Shown here: positions 9,653-18,693 of the stretch, piece by piece
Position numbering within the stretch: the stretch's first letter is position 1
How the letters are laid out: each line of letters starts with the position of its first letter
Assembly (NCBI RefSeq): GCF_003710985.1
Contig: NZ_RHHT01000026.1
Location: forward strand, 124,001-188,000
Length of the DNA stretch: 64,000 nt
From: Brevibacillus panacihumi
GTDB taxonomy: Bacteria; Bacillota; Bacilli; Brevibacillales; Brevibacillaceae
Direction of reading: 5' to 3'
Position numbers and translations under genes: made by a program
Notes under the pieces: model-generated
What the model saw: only the letters and a program-made list of their open reading frames with translations
What the model was told of the DNA's origin: nothing
Databases searched by the model: none

Positions 9653-11476
9653 TCACTCCCAGTTGTTGCAGAAGTCCTCATATACTTGCTCTACGCCACA
9701 GTCGGATAGCATGTGCCTGGCCAAAAAGTCATACCAGAATGCATAGGATGACGTGGTATTGCCCCAAATCTCTTGCATCCGAACGCGAAAAATCGCGTTC
9801 ACCACTTCGGATATCGCATTTCGAAGATTGTCCTTGTGAATGAATTTCCTACGAACGTACAGCAAGTCTTTGTAACTCTCTCCATGCTCACCGGCACTCA
9901 CACGTTTCAAGCCGGTATTGTCCCAAGGCCATAAAGTGATAGGATGAGTCGCTTTTGAAGAATGTCCCGGCCTAACGGTTCGCGTACAGCAATTTTTCTG
10001 TAAATCCCACGCGGAGATCGGTCTCTTTGAAAATGTCCAAGAGGCTCGTCATAGGCCAGCGCCGAAGTATTTCTGATTTTATCGGCGATAGGTTGATCGG
10101 CTCTGTTTGTGGCTCTAATGGAGATAAGCTGATCCAACCGTTACCCTTCTCTGTGATCCTGACATTAGGTTTTTCTGGAGTCCGGCATCAAGCTTTTCTA
10201 ATCCATCTTTCATGGCCTGCTTCAATGTTGCAATGAATGCTTCCGATCCAGCGGTTGCTTTAGAGCCTTATAATTTTCTTCCCGCCGTTCTTCGAAGTCT
10301 GTTGGCAGGTCATGATCCGGGTTCCGGTACCGGTTCGCTCCGGCAACCCATATTTTCGTGCAACGAAGCTTTTCCCGTAAAGCTTGCAGGACGCTTATCT
10401 CATAATTCATCCGATTAATTCGCTCTTGGCCTTTCTCGTCCTTCTCTACAATGAGTCAGGATTATACCATCTATCGGGATTTCTTCAGACATTGGCAAAT
10501 AATGATAGCCAGTATCTGAAAATTTCTTTACCAGCTCCAATGCACGAATCACTGGCCGATGCACTTCATTGTTTGATCGGAATTCCAGGATTCCTAATAT
10601 TTCGGGAACCATACGGCGGTAGTGACTCCCATAGGAAGCCCGAATAATGGTATTGATTTTCTCCCGGTAAGCCGGTCCGGTGTGTTTGATTTCTTTTATC
10701 AAATCCCGTAATGTTTGCTCATTAACGACCGGGATAATGACATCACGAAGTACTCCTTCTGGATTACTGACGGCAGACTGCGCCATGTTGAATAAAATGC
10801 CATACTTATTGCTTAGCTTGCGTAAATCATTCAGGATTTCCTTTTCGACTTTGCGTTCTGCCCGCACACCTATCCGATGGACGATTTGAATAAGCAGTTC
10901 GATCAAATTGTCCGTTATCTCCATACTCCTTAGCCAGAAGAAGGCAGCCATCATCATCCGGAAGTTCCAGATTTCGAATCGTTCGCAGCTTGCTTACTTC
11001 TCTTAACACACTTTCGACACCTGGTTTGCCCGGATCCGCCTTTAGCTCATGAAAAGAAAGAAGTACCTTGTCGCTGCTTGGGCCGTCCTGGTGTTCATCC
11101 AGAAATGCAATACGATCTACGAGTGAATCCAATTTGGACAAAGATGCCGTAGGCAACTTTTCCAGTGTGTCCTGGAAAAATTGTTCCTCAAATGTACGGA
11201 TTGCGGTTCTGATAAGTCGCTCAATGCGATCAGGCGTAGGCGGTACAACTTTCATCTCCCGAAATCGCCAGTAGTATTGAATGACTGCTTTGGGCACTTC
11301 GCATTTATGGAAGGGGAATCGCGCAACCGAGTCTCCCCTGACTTATTGCCGATTTGCTGCATTTCGTTAGGAAGAAACGTAAAATGCTCAATTAACTCTT
11401 CCAGTTCCCAATTTCGCTTCACTTGATCCTCTCCGAGAAAAGTTCTTAAAATGGTCAGAATCGGAATTTTAATCAA
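9653..11476 (-). pseudogene. Second Tn3-type transposase, heavily decayed
   Basis: At least five fragments in shifting frames match the tnpA at 1745-4369. The N-terminal part starts near 11476 and contains RNWELEELIEHF and LPNEMQQIGNKSGETRL, which the other copy lacks. A deletion then joins VPKAVIQY to [15 protein letters not shown], removing roughly 80 residues. Further frameshifts and small deletions follow near 10957, 10440, 10240, 10100 and 9910. Sequence recognisable as tnpA ends near 9653 inside the C-terminal half, so the catalytic C-terminus is absent. It separates the leftward cargo from the rightward germination operon. Confidence 0.85.
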
Positions 11477-11557
11477 AAAATTTAGTATACCGATGCATAC
11501 TTAATTAGACAATAAGGGAGTGATTGCTGTGAAGTTCTATTTAAATTTGGGATAAAG

Positions 11558-11623
11558 ATGATGAAGATGGGAAAAGTAAAGGTACTGCTTCCATTTAGTG
11601 TTTTACAGGGTAAGGTGAGTTGA
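11558..11623 (+). CDS. Possible 21-codon leader ORF coupled to the gerB-type gene
   Basis: A short frame MMKMGKVKVLLPFSVLQGKVS ends in a TGA that shares bases with the ATG of the gerB-type gene (TGATG). Such overlap can couple translation. Its own ribosome site is weak and its sequence resembles nothing I know. An 8-codon GTG frame with a GGGAG site lies just upstream at about 11530. Confidence 0.25.
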   Translation: MMKMGKVKVLLPFSVLQGKVS

Positions 11624-12696
11624 TGCCGAAAATTTCAGTTTTACAGTCATACATGATCATAATACTTTCTGTCGGTTTACTGAACCACGTCATCATCATA
11701 CCGTTACTGCTCGGTGCATCAGGGCGAGATGCCTGGTTTGTAGTACTTCTTGTGTTAATCGCTTCGCCAATTTGGGTTGGCATTTTAAGCTATATTCTAA
11801 ATAACATGAACGGAATGCATGTTAGGGATTGGTTAAAGCAACATTTCGGAAGATTTCTCTCGGCAACCTTGATTGTCCTATACAGTGTACTTGTATGGTT
11901 TATGGGGCTCATTTCCTTTAAGGACACTATAACATGGACAATTGCAACTTATATGCCTCAATCTCCAATGCTTGTTCTCGCAGGAACAACGCTTGTCGGA
12001 TGTTTCTTCGCGGCATTTCAAGGGCTTCGCACCATTGCGATTTTAAGCGGGATATTGTTACCTTTTGTTGTTATTCTAGGTGACCTAGTCATGGCTGCAA
12101 ACTTTCAGTTTAAAGACTACACCATGCTTTTTCCGTTACTCGAAAATGGGACACCTCCACTTTGGAAAGGTATTCCCTACGCAGCTGGGGGATTGTTGGA
12201 GTTGATGGTGCTGATCTTGTTTCAGCACCAGTTAACAAAGAGGCCGAGCTTCAAAAGCTTAATGCTTATTTGCATCATATTATCTGGGCTAACACTCGGC
12301 CCTTTGATGGGCTCAATTGCCATGTACGGCCCTGATGAAGCGGCACACCAACGATACCCCGCTTACGAACAATGGAGAATGGTTCGACTGGGCGAGTATG
12401 TGGAGCATGTTGATTTTTTCTCGATTTACCAATGGTTATCCGGTATGTACATTCGAGTTTCGCTTTCGCTGTTTCTCTTAAGCGAATTGTGGAAATTGCA
12501 AAAGTATAAGTGGTTGCCTATGATTCTGGGCGCTTTACTCATGTTTGTTGTTACATTATTGCCAATCAGCGATATGCTTTTTCAAGATCTGCTCAGCCGA
12601 TATTACTTCCCTTCGTTTTGTGTCTTTACCCTTGGGGTCATGCTCGTATACGTCGCGCGAATATTTATTTCAACATGGGGTAAAAGGAGCAGGTGA
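11623..12696 (+). CDS. Germinant receptor permease subunit (GerAB/GerKB family)
   Basis: This is the integral membrane B subunit of a GerA-type receptor, an APC-superfamily permease-like protein that binds the germinant in the spore inner membrane. About ten hydrophobic helices are visible, with the family-typical start KISVLQSYMIIILSVG and the segment DTITWTIATYMPQSP. At about 357 residues it has the usual length. I take ATG 11623 rather than the TTG one codon upstream because TAAGGTGAG lies at good spacing. It overlaps the next gene by a few bases. The order B-A-C differs from gerA (A-B-C) and gerK (A-C-B) of B. subtilis. The ligand cannot be read from sequence. Confidence 0.93.
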   Translation: MPKISVLQSYMIIILSVGLLNHVIIIPLLLGASGRDAWFVVLLVLIASPIWVGILSYILNNMNGMHVRDWLKQHFGRFLSATLIVLYSVLVWFMGLISFKDTITWTIATYMPQSPMLVLAGTTLVGCFFAAFQGLRTIAILSGILLPFVVILGDLVMAANFQFKDYTMLFPLLENGTPPLWKGIPYAAGGLLELMVLILFQHQLTKRPSFKSLMLICIILSGLTLGPLMGSIAMYGPDEAAHQRYPAYEQWRMVRLGEYVEHVDFFSIYQWLSGMYIRVSLSLFLLSELWKLQKYKWLPMILGALLMFVVTLLPISDMLFQDLLSRYYFPSFCVFTLGVMLVYVARIFISTWGKRSR

Positions 12697-12698
12697 AG

Positions 12699-14225
12699 AT
12701 GATAAATCTTTTCAAGAATAAATGGATAAGAGAAACAAAATCGTCGACACAACAAGGGGCGCCTGATACACAACCGCTTAATGAACAAACACTTCTTCAA
12801 CGTTTCCAGATGTGTCGTGATGTTAAGCATCATGTTTATAAATTAGTAGCTGGCGACGAACAATCAAGGATCGTTTTACTGTATTGCGATGGGTTATGTG
12901 ACAACCAACAACTCATTCAGGATGTGGTGCTTCCTCACTTGACTCGGTTTTACGAAAATCACGGTTTTCAAAAGAATCAGGAAGTTCTTGAGTCGTGTCA
13001 ATTACAGCTTGAGAGCATTTCCTTCGAGGAGTGGTGGCAGAAATCCGAAACGGACATTTTTGAGGGAAAACTGCTTTTGTTTATTCCGACACTAACCGCT
13101 TTGTTCTCCCTCGACATATCAAAAAAACCGGCACGCCAGCCCGAAGAATCCAATATCGAAGTCTCTATTCGCGGGCCGAAAGACGGTTTTGTTGAGGAAC
13201 TCGGTGTCAATGTTGCGTTAATTCGGAAACGAATCAAGTCAACAAGCATGGTATACGAAACGAAAACAGTAGGTGTCCGGACAAAAACAACCATTGCAAT
13301 TCTCTATATGCAAGACATTGTTGATCCGAAAATCGTCCAAGATATCAAGACTAAATTGGATCGCCTACACATTGACGGAGCATTCAGCGCCACTCAACTG
13401 GAAGAGTTTATGGAACCGACCAAAGCTTTGTTTCCGTTGATGGGCTATACGGGAAGACCAGACTTTACCGTTAACTGCATGATGAATGGACGTGTAGCGC
13501 TGATTGTGGATGGTACACCGGCTGCATTGATCGCACCAGCAAATTTGTACCTGCTCCTGAAAACGCCAGAGGACATCCACTTTACTGCTTTATCGGCTAC
13601 GTTTGGACAATCGCTTCGTTTGCTCGGATTGTCCGTATCACTCATGCTGCCCGGTTTTTGGGTTGCCATTCTTTCGTTTCATCAGGATCAGTTGCCCTAT
13701 TACCTTCTTGCAACAATTGGCATCAACCGATTAGGCATTCCTCTTGGACTGGCAGAGGAAATGTTTCTCGCGCTCATCTTTTTGGAAATATTGCGGGAAG
13801 CCGGTATTCGGTTGCCTTCAGCGGTAGGATCTACAGTTACGGTAGTGGGAGGGCTCATCTTAGGGGATGCGGCCATACGCGCAGGATTTTTATCCCCTAG
13901 CATTGTTGTCATAGGAGCACTTACGCAAGTGTTCGGTTCGACTTTATCCAACCAGTCACTGGCTGGGACAATGAGCATTTTGCGCTTCTTCCTGTTCGCT
14001 TTGTCTGCCATCTTGGGGATCTATGGCTATTTACTTGCTTTGTTTATCGTGACAACTCATTTAGCCTCTTTGCGTTCATGCGGTTTGCCTTACCTGGCTC
14101 CGATTTCGCCTCTATATGAAGACTTCGCCAATGCCTTGTTCCGATTACCATGGAGATGGCGGAAAACTCGGCCAGACATGCTAAATACTCAAGATTCTAC
14201 AAGCCAAGGGGATAAGCAGAAATGA
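12699..14225 (+). CDS. Germinant receptor A subunit (GerAA/GerKA family)
   Basis: This is the A subunit of the spore germinant receptor, with a soluble N-terminal domain of about 300 residues and a C-terminal membrane domain. Family segments include ISIRGPKDGFVEELGVN-type text (IEVSIRGPKDGFVEELGVN), NVALIRKRIK, and the membrane part LPYYLLATIG, PLGLAEEMFLALIFLE and LRFFLFALSAILGIYG. At about 508 residues it looks full length. ATG 12699 is preferred because AAAAGGAG lies 9 bp upstream; a GTG at 12693 overlapping the gerB stop is the alternative. Its stop overlaps the gerC ATG (ATGA). Expression in the forespore is expected for the family, but no clear sigma-G promoter was identified. Confidence 0.95.
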   Translation: MINLFKNKWIRETKSSTQQGAPDTQPLNEQTLLQRFQMCRDVKHHVYKLVAGDEQSRIVLLYCDGLCDNQQLIQDVVLPHLTRFYENHGFQKNQEVLESCQLQLESISFEEWWQKSETDIFEGKLLLFIPTLTALFSLDISKKPARQPEESNIEVSIRGPKDGFVEELGVNVALIRKRIKSTSMVYETKTVGVRTKTTIAILYMQDIVDPKIVQDIKTKLDRLHIDGAFSATQLEEFMEPTKALFPLMGYTGRPDFTVNCMMNGRVALIVDGTPAALIAPANLYLLLKTPEDIHFTALSATFGQSLRLLGLSVSLMLPGFWVAILSFHQDQLPYYLLATIGINRLGIPLGLAEEMFLALIFLEILREAGIRLPSAVGSTVTVVGGLILGDAAIRAGFLSPSIVVIGALTQVFGSTLSNQSLAGTMSILRFFLFALSAILGIYGYLLALFIVTTHLASLRSCGLPYLAPISPLYEDFANALFRLPWRWRKTRPDMLNTQDSTSQGDKQK

Positions 14226-15358
14226 ACACATATAAATTTACCGCAGTTCTTCTGCTTCCCTTCCTTCTCACCGGATGTTGGAGCAAATACGAAGTGCAAA
14301 ACATGAATTATGCAACGGCTGTTGGAATTGACTATGCGGAAGGTCAATACATCATTTATGCGCAGTTGCTCGATTTCTCGACAGTGGCAAAACTGGAAGG
14401 ACAACAGAAAGCGGAACAGCCTCCGGTCTGGATCGGTAGAGGAAAAGGTATCTCATTTTCAGAAGCAGCGAATGATTTATACAGCACTTCGCAACAAAGG
14501 TTAAACTGGGGACAAATCTCTGCAATCTTGTTTAGCGAAAGGTTATTGAAGGAACGAAAAGTCGGTGAAGTGTTGGAACTGATCGACCGATATCGTGAGA
14601 TAAGGTACTTAGCTTGGGTGTTCAGTACGCGCGATCCCCTTGACGAGGTCTTAATTGCGACTCCATTTTTCAGATTATCGCCAATAGGATCGATTCTACA
14701 TAACCCCGAACAGAATTATCGGCAGCGTTCTATCCTCGCTCCGATCCGCCTGCAAAAATTTGTAATGGATTCAAACGAAAAGGCGAGGACAAGCTATATA
14801 CCAGAATTATCTGTTCGAAAGGATCAATGGAAGGAAAGTCAAAAACCGCATGAGCTGCTTAGATATTCTGGCATACAAATATACGATAAGGACAAATATT
14901 ACGCACGCATGAGCCTCGAAGAAATAAAAGGATTGCCATGGCTGAATAAACACACAATCCGACTGCCCGTTGACTTGTTTTCCGATAACAAGCTTGTTGC
15001 AGTTCTCGTCGCAGAAAAACCCGAATATGACGTCAAACCAAGGGTTAAATATGACAAAGCATATTTCGATATTTCCGTTAAGGTGAAGGCCGGAGTAAAT
15101 GAGCTACATGCAGACGTTACGGAGCAAGAACTCACGCAACTGGCTCAAAAAGAAATTGAGCATCAAATTAGGCAGACCTTTCAAACCGCGTTTGAAAAGA
15201 GAATAGATATTTATAATCTAGGGGAATCTCTTTTTCGCAAGAATCCTTATGAATGGAAACGGATTGCATCCGGGACTGTGCTAAACAAAGATTCCTTACG
15301 AAATATCAATGTTAATGTACAAATCGTGTACTCTGGCAGGTATAAACTTTCACCTTGA
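14222..15358 (+). CDS. Germinant receptor lipoprotein subunit (Ger(x)C family)
   Basis: This is the C subunit of the receptor, a lipoprotein on the outer face of the spore inner membrane. The N-terminus has a lipoprotein signal with lipobox LLTGC (Cys19), then the family-typical DYAEGQYIIYAQLLDFS, ARTSYIPELSVRKDQW and, near the end, NPYEWKRI. The length (378) is normal for Ger(x)C. The ATG overlaps the TGA of the A-subunit gene, so the three subunits are translationally coupled. The gene ends 14 bp before the right transposon terminus. With intact B and A subunits the receptor set appears complete. Confidence 0.95.
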   Translation: MNTYKFTAVLLLPFLLTGCWSKYEVQNMNYATAVGIDYAEGQYIIYAQLLDFSTVAKLEGQQKAEQPPVWIGRGKGISFSEAANDLYSTSQQRLNWGQISAILFSERLLKERKVGEVLELIDRYREIRYLAWVFSTRDPLDEVLIATPFFRLSPIGSILHNPEQNYRQRSILAPIRLQKFVMDSNEKARTSYIPELSVRKDQWKESQKPHELLRYSGIQIYDKDKYYARMSLEEIKGLPWLNKHTIRLPVDLFSDNKLVAVLVAEKPEYDVKPRVKYDKAYFDISVKVKAGVNELHADVTEQELTQLAQKEIEHQIRQTFQTAFEKRIDIYNLGESLFRKNPYEWKRIASGTVLNKDSLRNINVNVQIVYSGRYKLSP

Positions 15359-15372
15359 TGTTTGAGTGATTT

Positions 15373-15409
15373 ACTTTGCGGGTGGTGTCAGCTTCGCTGG
15401 TACTACCCC
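15373..15409 (-). repeat. Right terminal inverted repeat of the transposon
   Basis: Read on the minus strand this matches the left terminus over all 37 bases. It lies 14 bp after the stop codon of the gerC-type gene. Confidence 0.95.
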
Positions 15410-15414
15410 TTCTA
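15410..15414. repeat. Target-site duplication, right copy (TTCTA)
   Basis: This is the second copy of the 5-bp duplication, directly outside the right terminus. Removing the transposon and one copy rejoins the chemotaxis gene, but one base out of frame. Confidence 0.9.
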
Positions 15415-15781
15415 GCAGATTGGGTTCCTGAATAGTTTCCCCATCTATTGTACCGATATAAACGCTTACGACTTCAGGGTGCAGCTTCACGTATTGAGTG
15501 AAGCTTTTTCTTAGCATGCTTTGATCTTCATTCGATTGCGCCGTAATGGTCTCTGCAAAATAGTTCATATCATTTATTTTCGGTTGAATAGTCGAATCAA
15601 TAATTCCATCCAATAGTTTTGTGTTTTCAACCGCAGCATTGATGATTTCATTCTTAATCGAATCCTTGGCAGAATGATAAGCCAGTATGGCTACAATCAG
15701 TGCGGGTATCAACAATAATCCAACAAAAGCAAGAGCTAGCCTGACCTTAAAATTTTGAAAAAATATACGCAATGAAACCAC
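15410..15781 (-). pseudogene. Methyl-accepting chemotaxis receptor, 5' part (disrupted)
   Basis: This fragment starts with ATG at 15781 and encodes a positively charged N-terminus, a membrane helix (LALAFVGLLLIPALIVAILA) and the N-terminal half of a dCache domain ending in DGETIQEPNLLE. It then runs into the transposon terminus. The sensor domain resumes outside the other end of the transposon, at 996 and below. On rejoining, the A-run at the junction is one base short for a continuous frame, so the gene may already have been decaying or a base was lost on insertion. Confidence 0.85.
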
Positions 15782-15910
15782 ATCTTTCCCATGAATTTAA
15801 CAACAAATAATTTATAGGTAAAATAATATTGATTGTACACTGGAATGATTAACCATCTGTACATGAAAAAACAGACCATCCCTCGTAGGAATGGTCTATG
15901 TGTATGATCA

Positions 15911-16717
15911 CTATTTCCTTCTTCCGATATACAGCAAATGAGAGGAAATCCCCAGGACGGATCGGTCCTTAGCCATTTCAATCAGCATTTTCACCAGCTT
16001 GTGCGACTCCCCTTTTTCTTCCCAAGACTGCTTTTGTTCCTTGCTCAGCAACCCACCAATACTCGATGAACCGATCAAATCAATTGTTTCAAATCCATGG
16101 CTTTCCATAAAAGGCTTGATATCATCTATGTTGAAGTAGTAGGCTCCTGTAAACCGCCCTTTGTCTTCGTGATTAAATATCCCGGTGTTGCCGAACTCTT
16201 TTATGGAATCGATCGTGTCATGTGGCTTCCAGTACTGCGGGAACTGCAGTGATGTAATGGTCATTCTCATCCGACTTTGAAAGGCAACAAAAACGATGCC
16301 GTCCTTCTTTGTGACACGGAATAATTCTCGAACAGCATGTATACGTTCTTCTTCCTTTTGTAAATGGTAGAGTGGCCCCAACATGAGAGAAGCAGCAAAA
16401 AACTCATTCGGTATTCCAGCTAGATGTGTAGCATTACATACATGGAAGCCACCGAAGCGTTCCATTACCCCTAGTTCGGTTGCTTTCTCCTTCGCCAGTT
16501 CCACGAGTCTAGGTGTGATATCAGAAAGGGTTACCTGATATCCTAGTTTCGCCAACTCCATCGCATATTTTCCGGGTCCTGCACCATTGTCGAATACATG
16601 ACCATGAGGGGGTAAATATTGTCTCATATAATGCCAGCTGATGATAAATTCCAGTGGTTCTCGATCCAACCTTCCCCACTCATCGAAGCGCGAATAATAA
16701 TCAATGACGTTTTCCAT
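15911..16717 (-). CDS. Class I SAM-dependent methyltransferase
   Basis: This 268-residue protein has the Rossmann SAM-binding motif VFDNGAGPGKYAMELAKLG (about 38-56) followed by motif II DITPRLVELAK, so it should transfer methyl groups to a small molecule or protein. The substrate is unknown. AAGGAAGGTG precedes the ATG at 16717. It stands alone under a T-box leader (16740-17005), so expression should rise when a particular tRNA is uncharged. That is unusual for a stand-alone methyltransferase. The coding sequence reaches to within 130 bp of the chemotaxis pseudogene. Confidence 0.85.
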   Translation of the reverse strand: MENVIDYYSRFDEWGRLDREPLEFIISWHYMRQYLPPHGHVFDNGAGPGKYAMELAKLGYQVTLSDITPRLVELAKEKATELGVMERFGGFHVCNATHLAGIPNEFFAASLMLGPLYHLQKEEERIHAVRELFRVTKKDGIVFVAFQSRMRMTITSLQFPQYWKPHDTIDSIKEFGNTGIFNHEDKGRFTGAYYFNIDDIKPFMESHGFETIDLIGSSSIGGLLSKEQKQSWEEKGESHKLVKMLIEMAKDRSVLGISSHLLYIGRRK

Positions 16718-16739
16718 CAGGGAACACCTTCCTTCATAG

Positions 16740-17005
16740 GAAAATAAAAAAACCTATTGCCTACAAAGAGGCGATAGGTTTTGCCTTCGCGGTACCACTC
16801 TTTTTCGTTCGTTGGTTTGAGAAAATAAACGAACCTTCTTTTACCTGATTACGGGGGTGATCCGTTAAGACCTACTGGATTCAGTCTTACCGCTCATGGG
16901 TGAGTTGGGGAAGCTATCGACTGTCTCGCACCGAACCGACAGTTCTCTGGACGATAGGTATCCTTACTACTCCCGATCATTGCGTTTCGCGATATTATTT
17001 TCACA
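16740..17005 (-). promoter_or_regulatory. T-box riboswitch leader
   Basis: The minus strand carries the T-box core AGAGTGGTACCGCG (around 16789-16802), which pairs with uncharged tRNA. Upstream is a stem I-like region with CAGAGAACTGTCGGTT and GGTGCGAGACAGT, and downstream a terminator at 16751-16780 (arms AACCTATCGCC and GGCAATAGGTT, then a T-run). I could not assign the specifier codon with confidence. The controlled gene is the methyltransferase at 15911-16717. Confidence 0.9.
16745..16780 (-). terminator. T-box attenuator terminator
   Basis: An 11-bp stem with one wobble pair is followed by six T residues on the minus strand. Its 5' arm lies just after the T-box core, as in other T-box switches. 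Confidence 0.85.
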
Positions 17006-17006
17006 C

Positions 17007-17036
17007 AGTATATGACTTCCAAATAATCCCTGTCAA
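17007..17036 (-). promoter_or_regulatory. Sigma-A promoter of the T-box transcript
   Basis: On the minus strand TTGACA (17031-17036) and TATACT (17007-17012) are separated by 18 bp, a near-consensus vegetative promoter. Confidence 0.8.
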
Positions 17037-17057
17037 TGATGTTATGACACAACGCTG

Positions 17058-17495
17058 TTAGAACCTGAGACTCATCGTAACGTTTCTTTCAGAGAATCCC
17101 ATTTGCTTATAGAGCTTCATCGCCTGATTTCCTGCGAAAACTCCCAGCCGAATCTCGGGATATCCCTCAGACTTCAACTGCTCAATGGCATTTTTCATGA
17201 GGTGCTTGGAGATGCCTTTTCCTCTGAACTCTTGCATGACATATAGTTCGTATATAAAGCCAATGATCTCATCGGAAAATTGATCTTTGCTTGGCCCGAT
17301 CAGAATCCACCCCATCAGCTTCTCTTCTTCGGTCGCAATCAAGTAGTAGCAGCCCTTCCCCAAGAGCGGCTCGACCAGTTGCTTCACTTTTTCGTCAGTT
17401 GGTCTAACTCTTCCCAATGTTCCTTCAAACAAGGCTTGTGGCGAGAGCTGCAAAATGCTTTCAAGCTCCGCCAGGTTGGGTTTTCTAATCTCCAT
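17058..17495 (-). CDS. GNAT family N-acetyltransferase
   Basis: This 145-residue protein has the GNAT fold: a beta-strand with YELYVMQEFRGKGISKHLM (acetyl-CoA loop RGKGIS, the Q/RxxGxG/A motif) and a C-terminal NQAMKLYKQMGF. It would acetylate an unknown amine. An AAGGGG site precedes the ATG at 17495. The gene stands alone between ecsB and the T-box unit. The substrate cannot be inferred. Confidence 0.85.
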   Translation of the reverse strand: MEIRKPNLAELESILQLSPQALFEGTLGRVRPTDEKVKQLVEPLLGKGCYYLIATEEEKLMGWILIGPSKDQFSDEIIGFIYELYVMQEFRGKGISKHLMKNAIEQLKSEGYPEIRLGVFAGNQAMKLYKQMGFSERNVTMSLRF

Positions 17496-17547
17496 ATCTG
17501 TCTACCCCTTCTCTATCATATCCCCCTATTCGGGCGAGGCAAAGGAT

Positions 17548-18693
17548 TCACAGCCACAGCCATACAACCAACACATGCACGATTCCTTGAACGCCTAAAA
17601 GCACCCGTCGCACCCAGATGACAGCACTTTTTTGCTGTTGCTCATTGATCGGAAGGAGCGATAAGCGGCTTTGGTGCCGAGCAGAGCTCCCGATTCCCTT
17701 CAACTGGATCGCCGACATAAAGAAAAAGAGCACAGCGACAGCCGCCTTGGGAAGGATCCCCGGCAGGATCAAGATAAGAAACGAGCTGATGACGACGAGC
17801 CTGATATACATGCCTGCCTGGTCACCAGAGCGCAGAAACGACTTCAAAATCAGGACCCGTCCCGCATTGGATTTTTGATACCGAATCAGGTCTGCGGCCC
17901 AAACAAGCCATTTGCGCTGCTTCACTTGCTGCTGCAAGAACGGTACGTCGCGAAATTGGTTGGCGACCTGATAAAATCGCAAACGCAGTCCATTCTCCAT
18001 TTCAAGCAATCGGTACCATTGGCAAGCATGCTTTTTCAAAATTCGCTGAAGACGCAAATGGAACCAGACCAATACCACCATCCCGATCACAATGCCATAT
18101 GGCACACCCTGGTATGCCAGGAAGCTCCCCTCGCTAAGCATCCAGGCAAGCATCAAAAACGTAAGAAAGAATCTAACCAATGTGTACGCTACATACTGGC
18201 TTTTGTCTGTCAAACGCATCGTAATCCAACTGGTGTACACATTCCAGCCCTTCAAGACAAACGGGATTCCCCAATACAGCCACAACTGGACACCAGCGGC
18301 CCCAATCTTGACCTGGTACAAAGGCAGCAATAACAGCAGGACGAGAAACAGCCCGATGCCCTGTACCGCAAAATTGTAGATCTGAGCCTTTTGAAAGTAG
18401 CGAGCCATCTTGGTCTCTGCAGGCGTCAGGAAAAGCAGGTCCGCTTCCAGCAAAAAGGTTCGATGGGGACTCCTCGCTACGAAGAGGGCAATCAGAAAAG
18501 CAATCGCGACTGGAACTGGAAACCACTCGGGAATCGCTTGGATGAGAAGCGGGTAGTAATAAGCCAGCAGTCCACACAGGAAAATGGCGACCATGAGCAC
18601 GCCTCCATTTGCCATATACTGCCCGTAGAGGACTACCTCCTTGAAAAACCGCCTGAGACGTTTGCGAAATAGTGCATCCACATCCATCCTCAT
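17548..18693 (-). CDS. ecsB: ABC transporter membrane protein EcsB
   Basis: EcsB is the membrane partner of EcsA; in Bacillus the pair affects protein secretion, intramembrane proteolysis and competence. The 381-residue protein has several hydrophobic helices, the loop RSPHRTFLLEADLLFLTPAE typical of EcsB, and a basic middle region. Its ATG overlaps the ecsA stop (ATGA), so the two are coupled. The third gene ecsC found in some Bacillus operons is not present; a GNAT gene follows about 50 bp downstream. Confidence 0.92.
   Translation of the reverse strand: MRMDVDALFRKRLRRFFKEVVLYGQYMANGGVLMVAIFLCGLLAYYYPLLIQAIPEWFPVPVAIAFLIALFVARSPHRTFLLEADLLFLTPAETKMARYFQKAQIYNFAVQGIGLFLVLLLLLPLYQVKIGAAGVQLWLYWGIPFVLKGWNVYTSWITMRLTDKSQYVAYTLVRFFLTFLMLAWMLSEGSFLAYQGVPYGIVIGMVVLVWFHLRLQRILKKHACQWYRLLEMENGLRLRFYQVANQFRDVPFLQQQVKQRKWLVWAADLIRYQKSNAGRVLILKSFLRSGDQAGMYIRLVVISSFLILILPGILPKAAVAVLFFFMSAIQLKGIGSSARHQSRLSLLPINEQQQKSAVIWVRRVLLGVQGIVHVLVVWLWL

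Larger units (their letters stand above)
997..15409. mobile_element. Tn3-family transposon with sporulation/germination cargo
   Basis: The element is bounded by 37-bp perfect inverted repeats beginning GGGGTAGTACC, which fits Tn3-family termini. It is flanked on both sides by the 5-bp direct repeat TTCTA (992-996 and 15410-15414), the target duplication length usual for this family. It interrupts a chemotaxis receptor gene whose two halves lie directly outside. Inside are tnpI, a truncated tnpA, an internal diverged terminus at 4428, a tnpI remnant, a leftward group including dpaA, yunC-like, cls-like and DUF1657 genes, a decayed second tnpA, and a rightward germinant-receptor operon. The matching outer termini and duplication show that the whole 14.4 kb moved as one unit. 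From memory, Tn1546-like elements in the Bacillus subtilis group carry spore genes such as spoVA2mob; the cargo here differs by including dpaA and a ger operon. Whether it is still mobile is doubtful because both tnpA copies are damaged. Confidence 0.93.

Noticed and set aside
9493-9681. 62-codon frame on the minus strand in the transposon
   Set aside because: It begins inside decayed tnpA sequence, lacks a ribosome site and matches nothing known.
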